DNA of 9,029 bases, from the NCBI GenBank assembly GCA_964392615.1, contig CAYMRB010000411.1, positions 1 through 9,029 on the forward strand, given 5' to 3'. Below are positions 1 to 6,400 of the stretch, one piece after another. This DNA is from CAYMRB01 sp964392615 (GTDB lineage Bacteria > Planctomycetota > UBA8108). Each line of letters starts with the position of its first letter. The first letter of the stretch is position 1. Under the pieces are notes generated by a model, which was not told where the DNA came from, did no database searches, and worked only from the letters and a program-made list of their open reading frames with translations. Position numbers and translations under genes: made by a program.

Positions 1-1
1 C

Positions 2-331
2 GATCCGGTCACGCGCGCGCTGCGCGTGGAGGTCGCGATCGACAACCCCGACGGCCTACTGCGCCCCGGCATGTTCGTCGAGGTCACCGTCGTCGTGGAG
101 AAGCGCGACGACGTTCCGGTCGTGGAGCGTACCGCCGTCGCTCGTCGCGGCGGCAAGTCGGTCGTTTTCGTCGTCGACAAGCAGAAGGCGATCGAGCGCA
201 AGGTCTCGCTCGGGCTCGGTGACGACGACGTGGTAGAAATTCGCAGCGGGCTGAAAACGGGCGAGCGCATCGTCGTCAAGGGACACGAGACGCTGACGAA
301 CGGGACCCGCGTACGCGACAAGTCCGGATAG
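2..331 (+). CDS. RND efflux periplasmic adaptor (membrane fusion protein), C-terminal part only
   Basis: This is the last 109 residues of an adaptor that links an inner-membrane RND pump to an outer-membrane channel in the periplasm. The reading frame is open from the window edge at base 2, so the start, the signal peptide, the hairpin and the lipoyl domain lie upstream. Visible residues 1-5 (DPVTR) and 15-28 (NPDGLLRPGMFVEV) match the end of the beta-barrel domain of HlyD/AcrA-type adaptors, where the pattern is 'tRt...N.d..L.PGMfv.v'. Residues from about 40 to 109 fit the membrane-proximal domain, including VERTAVARRGGKSVVFVVD and a 'sGLKtGerIVvkG' segment. It stops 19 bp before the first RND permease gene on the same strand, the usual adaptor-pump order. 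The family is clear; the exact subfamily and substrate are not visible. Confidence 0.92.
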   Translation, partial: DPVTRALRVEVAIDNPDGLLRPGMFVEVTVVVEKRDDVPVVERTAVARRGGKSVVFVVDKQKAIERKVSLGLGDDDVVEIRSGLKTGERIVVKGHETLTNGTRVRDKSG

Positions 332-340
332 GAACCGCCC

Positions 341-345
341 AAGGG
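341..345 (+). promoter_or_regulatory. Probable ribosome binding site of the first RND permease
   Basis: AAGGG lies five bases before the ATG at 351, in the 19-bp gap after the adaptor stop codon. The match to the Shine-Dalgarno consensus is partial and the spacing is slightly short, but it supports the ATG at 351 as the start. That start also gives a normal RND N-terminus (a short basic stretch followed by the first membrane helix). Confidence 0.5.
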
Positions 346-350
346 CCCGA

Positions 351-3300
351 ATGTACGCTCTGGCAAAGATCGCGACGAGGCGTCCGATCGCCGTGACGGT
401 GCTCGCGGCCGCTGTCGCCGTGCTCGGCTGGGTCGCGTGGCGCGGCTTGCCGCTCGACCTCCTTCCCGACCTCCAGAGCCCCACCGTCCTCGTGTCGGTC
501 AGCTCGAGCGATCGCCCGCCGACCGAGATGGAGCGCCTGTACGGCGAGGAGGTCGAGCAGCGCCTGTTCACCGTTCGCGGCATTCGATCGATCGAGCAAG
601 TCGCCCGCACCGGCAGCCTCATCACGCGGGTGACGTTCGGCTGGAGCGCGGACATGGACCTCGCGCTCATCGACGTGCAGAAGGCCGTGAGCCCGATCTC
701 CGCCGACATCGACGTCGACGAGGTCGTCGTGCGCCGGTTCGATCCGCGCCAGCTACCCGTGCTCTCCATGGGTCTGGTGGCGCCGGCTGGCCGACCGGAC
801 CTCGCGGAGCTGCGCCGCATCGCGCGCCGTCAAGTGGCGCCAGCTCTCGAGCAGCTCGAAGGCGTCGCGGAAGTCCGCGTCACCGGCGGCCGCGAGAAGG
901 AGGTGCGCGTCCGGCTCGATCGCTATCTCATGGAGGCGCACGGCATCACCGTCGCCACGCTCGAAGCGCGCATTCGCGCCGCCAACATCGACATCAACGC
1001 CGGCACCCTCGAAGAGGACGATCGCGTCTACCTGGTCCGAGGCGTGTCGCGTTTCCGCACCGCAGCGGATGTCGCACGCGTCGTGGTCGGCTATAGCCGC
1101 GACGCGAACGAACGGCTGCTTCCGGTGCGCGTCGCGAACATCGGCGAGGTCGTCGTGGACGACCGCGAGATCAGCGACCTGGTGCTCGTCGACGGCGCCG
1201 AGGGCGTCGGGCTGTCGGTGTACAAGGAGGCGGGCGCCAATACCGTCACGGTATCGCGTACGGTGCGGACCGCGCTCGAGCGACTCGGCGCCGACCTGCC
1301 GGGTATCGAGGTGCGGCTCGTGTCCGACGAAGCAGCGCTCGTCGAGGACGCGGTCAACGATGTCGAGGGCGCCGCTCTCATCGGTGTGATCCTCGCCGTC
1401 ATCGTGCTGGCGCTCTTCTTGCGCGCGATCGGACCGACAGTCGTCGTCGCGGTGGCCGTGCCGGTGTCGCTGCTGGCGACGCTCTTCGCGATGCACTTCG
1501 CCGACGAGACGTTGAACCTGATGACGCTCGGCGGCCTCGCGCTCGGCGCTGGCATGCTGGTCGACAACGCGATCGTCGTGATCGAGAGCATCTTCCGCCG
1601 GCGCGCCGAGGGCGATTCGCCGGAGGAAGCCGCGCCGCGCGGCACGGCTGTCGTCGCCGGCGCGATCGCCGCGAGCACGCTGACGACGTGCGTCGTCTTC
1701 TTGCCGGTCCTGTTCATACGCGGCCTCGCGGCTCGACTCGTGTCGGGATTGGCGTTCACCGTCGTGGTGTCGCTCATCGTGTCGCTGGTCGTGGCCGTGC
1801 TGCTGATCCCGGCGCTCGCCGGCTGGCTGTTGCCGCGGCGCAAGGCGCGTGCGATCGACCCCGGTAGCGGACGCATGGAGACATTCGTCCACCGTCTGCT
1901 CGGCCGCCCGTTCCTCGCCGTCGCAGCCAGCGCGCTGTTCGTCGTCCTGTCGGTCGCGCTGCTGCTGCGATTGGGAACGGAGCTCCTGCCCCCGGCCGAC
2001 CCGCGACAGTTCGCGCTACGCGTCATCGGACCGCCCGGCCAGCGCGTCGAGTCGACGCACGCGATGGTGTCCGCGGTCGAGAAGGTCATTCGTGACGCGG
2101 CGGGATCGGACCTGGCGGCGATCCTGTCAGAGGTCGGTCGCCTGCCCGACGACGATCGTCACATCCGCGAGGAGCGCACCGACGAGAACACGGCGCGCAT
2201 CCTCGTTCGCCTCAAGACCGGCGGCAAGACCGCGAAGCAGGTCGTATCGAGCGCCGCGCCCGCCGTCGACCTATTGCCGAACGTCGAGGCCGCGTGGGAG
2301 GTCGGCACGTCAGCCGTGGCCCGCGCCGTCGGCACTGCCGGGCCGCCGATTCTCGTCGAGATTCACGGACGCTCGCTCGACGACCTTCGCCTCGGCGCGG
2401 AGTCGACACGCGAAGAGCTCGCTGACCTGCCGGAGCTGTGGAATGTGCGATCGTCGTTCGAAGGCGGACCGCCCGAGCTTCACGTCAAGCTGCAACGCGC
2501 GTTCGCGGACGGCCTCGGCGTCGATCTCGACACGATCGCCGGCGTCATCGAGGTCGCCCTCGACGGACGCAAGGTGACGGTGATCTCGACCGGCGACGAG
2601 GAGCGCGACGTCGTACTGCGCGTCGGCCGAGTGCGGCGCGAGGAGCTCGAGCAGCTCCCGTTCACGACGGCCGACGGCCGGCGGCTCGTGGTCGGCGACG
2701 TCGCGAAATTCCACCCGGAGAAGGGGGCGCGGGAGATCTTCCGGCGGGATCAACGCCGCATCGCTCGCGTCACCGCGCGCATCGCTTCCGGCGTCGAGTA
2801 TCCGGTCGCCCGCGCCAGGGTCGAAGCGGCGCTCGCCGCGATGGAGGCGCTTCCAGGTCTCCGCGTCCGGCTCGCGGGTGAAGAAGAGGAGCGCGAGCGC
2901 ACGTTCACCGAGCTGCGCTGGGCCGGCATTCTCGCGCTGGTCCTCGTGCTGATGGTGCTCGCCGGCACGTTCGAGTCGCTCGTTCACCCGCTGACCGTGC
3001 TCGCGGCGGTGCCGCTCGCCATGGTCGGCGTCGCCGTCGCGCTCGTTCCGGGAGGCCGCCCCGTGGGCGTCATGGCGTTCCTCGGCATGATCGTGCTCGC
3101 CGGCGTCGCGGTCAACGACGCCATCCTGCTCGTTCAGACCGCGCGCCAGTTCATGAGGGAAGGCGTCGAGCGGCGGCGCGCACTGGCGCGAGCCGCTGCC
3201 GTGCGCTTGCGGCCGATCCTGATGACGACCGCGACGACGGTGCTGGCGATGCTGCCGCTGGCGATCGGCGGCGGCGAGGCCGCGGAACTCAGAAGCCCGC

Positions 3301-3455
3301 TCGCGCTGACGATCATCGGCGGCATCATCGCGTCGACCTGCGCCTCGTTGACGATCGTGCCGTGTCTGTATCTGCTCCTCGACCGATGCCGCCCGCGACG
3401 CGCGTCGGACGGCCCGATGGCGGAGCCCGGTACCGAGACGGCGAGCGACTCGTGA
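351..3455 (+). CDS. RND efflux permease (AcrB/MMPL-type), first of a tandem pair
   Basis: A complete inner-membrane RND pump of 1034 residues, the normal length for the family, which exports substrate using the proton gradient. The twelve helices are visible: TM1 about 11-29, TM2-6 about 340-357, 360-382, 388-412, 434-455 and 463-493, TM7 519-541, and TM8-12 about 857-873, 878-899, 905-929, 953-972 and 983-1010. Large periplasmic domains lie after TM1 and TM7. TM4 has GMLVDNAIVVIE, with one acidic residue (D405) where AcrB has two (D407/D408). TM10 has GVAVNDAILLV, with N922-D923 in place of AcrB K940-N941. TM11 keeps the threonine (T959) of 'RPILMT'. This VDN/VN pattern is common in non-AcrB RND groups. 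I see no methionine triad typical of CusA-type metal pumps, so drug, lipid or other substrates all remain possible. Its stop overlaps the GTG start of the next gene by 4 bp, suggesting coupled translation and perhaps a heteromeric pump. Confidence 0.95.
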   Translation: MYALAKIATRRPIAVTVLAAAVAVLGWVAWRGLPLDLLPDLQSPTVLVSVSSSDRPPTEMERLYGEEVEQRLFTVRGIRSIEQVARTGSLITRVTFGWSADMDLALIDVQKAVSPISADIDVDEVVVRRFDPRQLPVLSMGLVAPAGRPDLAELRRIARRQVAPALEQLEGVAEVRVTGGREKEVRVRLDRYLMEAHGITVATLEARIRAANIDINAGTLEEDDRVYLVRGVSRFRTAADVARVVVGYSRDANERLLPVRVANIGEVVVDDREISDLVLVDGAEGVGLSVYKEAGANTVTVSRTVRTALERLGADLPGIEVRLVSDEAALVEDAVNDVEGAALIGVILAVIVLALFLRAIGPTVVVAVAVPVSLLATLFAMHFADETLNLMTLGGLALGAGMLVDNAIVVIESIFRRRAEGDSPEEAAPRGTAVVAGAIAASTLTTCVVFLPVLFIRGLAARLVSGLAFTVVVSLIVSLVVAVLLIPALAGWLLPRRKARAIDPGSGRMETFVHRLLGRPFLAVAASALFVVLSVALLLRLGTELLPPADPRQFALRVIGPPGQRVESTHAMVSAVEKVIRDAAGSDLAAILSEVGRLPDDDRHIREERTDENTARILVRLKTGGKTAKQVVSSAAPAVDLLPNVEAAWEVGTSAVARAVGTAGPPILVEIHGRSLDDLRLGAESTREELADLPELWNVRSSFEGGPPELHVKLQRAFADGLGVDLDTIAGVIEVALDGRKVTVISTGDEERDVVLRVGRVRREELEQLPFTTADGRRLVVGDVAKFHPEKGAREIFRRDQRRIARVTARIASGVEYPVARARVEAALAAMEALPGLRVRLAGEEEERERTFTELRWAGILALVLVLMVLAGTFESLVHPLTVLAAVPLAMVGVAVALVPGGRPVGVMAFLGMIVLAGVAVNDAILLVQTARQFMREGVERRRALARAAAVRLRPILMTTATTVLAMLPLAIGGGEAAELRSPLALTIIGGIIASTCASLTIVPCLYLLLDRCRPRRASDGPMAEPGTETASDS

Positions 3456-6400
3456 ACGTCTTCACGCTCACCGTCCGGCGCCCGGTCGCCACCGCGATGT
3501 TCTTCACCGCGATCGTCCTCCTCGGCGCGATCGGCTGGCAGAAGATCCCGGTCGAGCTCTTCCCGGCGCTGACGGGCGACCAGCTGTTCGTGACGTTCTT
3601 CCGTCCGGGCAGCGAGCCGGAGGTCGTCGAACGCGAGCTCCTGATGCCCCTCGAGGCGCGATCGTCGGAGCTTCCCGGCATGGAGGAGTCGTGGGGAGAG
3701 GTGCGCGGCTCGGGTGGCACCTTCCGCGTACGCTTCGAGCCCGGCACCGACATCAAGGTGCGCGAGCTCGAGATGCAACGCGTTGCCGCCGAGCTCGTGC
3801 GCAGTCAGCCGCAGGGCACGATGGTGAACGTCAGCGCGCAGGACCTCGCCGCACTGAGCCGGTTCGTGATGGTCGTCGAGGTCGCTGGCGGCTCGGACAC
3901 GAGCGCGCTGCGGAGCGTCATCGACGAACACATCCAACCGCGCCTCGCGGCGGTCTCCGGTGTCGCGAGCGTGCGAGTCGGCGGTGGCGCGCCGCGCGAA
4001 GTCACCGTGCGCGTCGATCCCGATCGCTGCGCCGCGCTCGGCGTCACGTCGAATGACGTCACCGCAGCATTGGCGCGATCGGTGCGCCGTCTCCGATTCC
4101 TCGGCGGCGCCGAGGATGTGACGTCGCGCACGGCGGTGATGCTCGACGGACGACCGCGCGGGACTCACTCGCTCGGCGAGGTGCGCGTCGTGCCGGACCG
4201 TCCGGTCCTCCTGCGCCACGTCGCGGAGATCGAACACGGCACCGGCCGCGCGGAGATGCTGTTCCGCGTCAACAGCAAGCCGGCGGTCGGGCTGATCGTC
4301 TTTCAGGAAGAGAACGCGATTCTCGTCGAGCTGGGCCGCGAGCTCCGCGGCCGCCTCGACACGTTGGGCGCGGAGTTCGCGGCGTCGGGCATCGAGTTCG
4401 TCGTCGGCTTCGACGCCGCGGAGCTCGTCGAGAAGCAAATCGACCGCCTGAAGAAGCTCGGCCTCAGCGGATTCGTCATCGCGCTGGGCGTGCTGTTCCT
4501 GTTCATCCGCCATCCGCGGGCCGTCTGCGTCGTCGCGGTCGCCGTGCCGGTGAGTCTCCTCGCGGCGCTGGCGCTTCTGTACGTCAGCGGACAGACGCTC
4601 AACCTGATCACGCTCTTCGGGCTCGCCGTCGGCATCGGCATGCTCGTCGACAACAGCATCGTCGTGTACGAAGCCGTACAGCGACAGCTAGAGCACGGTG
4701 CGTCGCCGGACGAGGCCGCGGCGCGGGGTACACGGCGCACGATTCGCGCCATCCTCGCGGCAACGATCACGACGGCTGTCGTGTTCCTGCCGGTCGCGTT
4801 CACGACCGACAGCGCGATGGTTCGCAACACGCTCGAGACGCTCGCCGTGTCGATTCTCCTGCCCGTCGCGGCGTCGCTGCTCGTGGCAGTCGGCCTGGTG
4901 CCGCTCCTGGCGCGACGCATGGCAGCCCCCGCGGCCCTCGCACGACTGGCGGCACTGCGCGAGCGCCGCAAAGCGTCGGCGGGCGTGATGCCGCCCAACC
5001 GCGGCCGCGCGCTCTTCACAGGCTTGCTGAAGGTCGCGCTGCGCCGGCCCGCGGCGTGGGTGGTCACGGTCGCGGCAGCTGTCCTCTTCACGATCGTCGT
5101 CGCGATCCCGTGGGTCATGGTGAACACGATGCTCGGCGAGGCGCAGGAGGCGGACGAGGTGCGCTTGTCGATCGACGTCCCGACCGGCGAGGCGCTCGAG
5201 ACCATCGGCACGGGCTTCGAGCCGCTCGAAAGAGCCGCGCGCGAGCTCGCGGGCGTCAAGTTCGTCGAGAGCATGATCGAGGAGGACTCGGGCGCGCTGA
5301 CGATCAAGTTCGTGAATCCCGACGAGCGCCCGGATGACCTGACCGCCAACCGCGCGCGCGCGGTCGTCCGCGAGGCCGCCAAGAAGCTCGCGAAGTTCAG
5401 AATCCGGGACGCCGGTCGCCCCGGCGCGAGCGGCTCGGATCGCGGCGGAGGCGGCGGCAATCCGTTCGGGTCGAGCGCCGCGGAAATCGTCATCTCGGGC
5501 CCGGAGTCGGCGAAGCTGGTCGATCTCGCGGAGTCCGTCGAAGAGCGCCTCGAGTCGATCGACGTCATCGGTCGACACGGCGCATGGGTATCGAGCCGTC
5601 CCGGACAGGCGGAGATGCGCATCGCGCCGAACCTCGCCGCACTCACGAGCCTCGGGCTGACGCCGGAGCAGGTGCTTCCCGCGCTCGACATCGTGCGGCG
5701 CGAAGGCATCGCGATGCGCACCGGCTTCATCGAGGAGGATGGCGAGGAGATCCCCCTGACGGTTCGGTTGCCGGAGCGTCACCGCACGCGTTCGAGCGGC
5801 ACGATCGAACGGCTGCGCCTGGCGACTCCCGCCGGGGTCGTGCCGCTGAAGTGGGTGGCGAGCGCGCGCCGAATGCCTCCCCCACCGTCGATCTACCATC
5901 ACAACGGTCGGCGAGAGATCAGCGTCTACTACCGCTTCGGACCGGAGGCGCCGACGACGGGTCCCGCGCGGCAGGCGCTCGACGAAGAGATCCGCTCGAT
6001 GGTGCAAGCGATTCACCTGCCGGTCGGCTACACGATCGAGGCGCTCAGCGCGGACGAGTCGACCGATTGGTTCCGGCGTGCGCTGATCGCGATGGTGCTT
6101 CTCCTCCTGGCGGTGCTCGCGGTGACGTTCGAGTCGATCACCTCGCCGATCCTCGTGCTGCTGTCGCTGCCGCTGACCGTGCTCGGCGCGACGTGGGCGC
6201 TGGTGCTCGCGGGAATCCCCGCCGGCATGATGGCGATGGTCGGAGCCGTCGCGCTCCTGGGGCTGACGGTCAATCCGGCCATTCTGCTCGTCGACCGCAT
6301 GCAGCAGCGCGTCCGCGACGGATCGTGGACCGCGGGCGCTGCGGCTCTCGCCGCGGTGCGCGAGCGCACGCGACCGGTGCTGATGACGACGTGCACGACG

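Noticed and set aside
3362..3451. Upstream GTG at 3362 as start of the RND-ABC fusion
   Set aside because: It would add 30 hydrophilic, Arg/Pro/Gly-rich residues and a 94-base overlap with the first RND gene. The GTG at 3452 gives a 4-base overlap and the standard RND N-terminus.
351..3455. Heavy-metal (CusA/CzcA-type) pump
   Set aside because: I see no methionine triad in the periplasmic domain and no metal-related neighbours, so a metal substrate is not supported.
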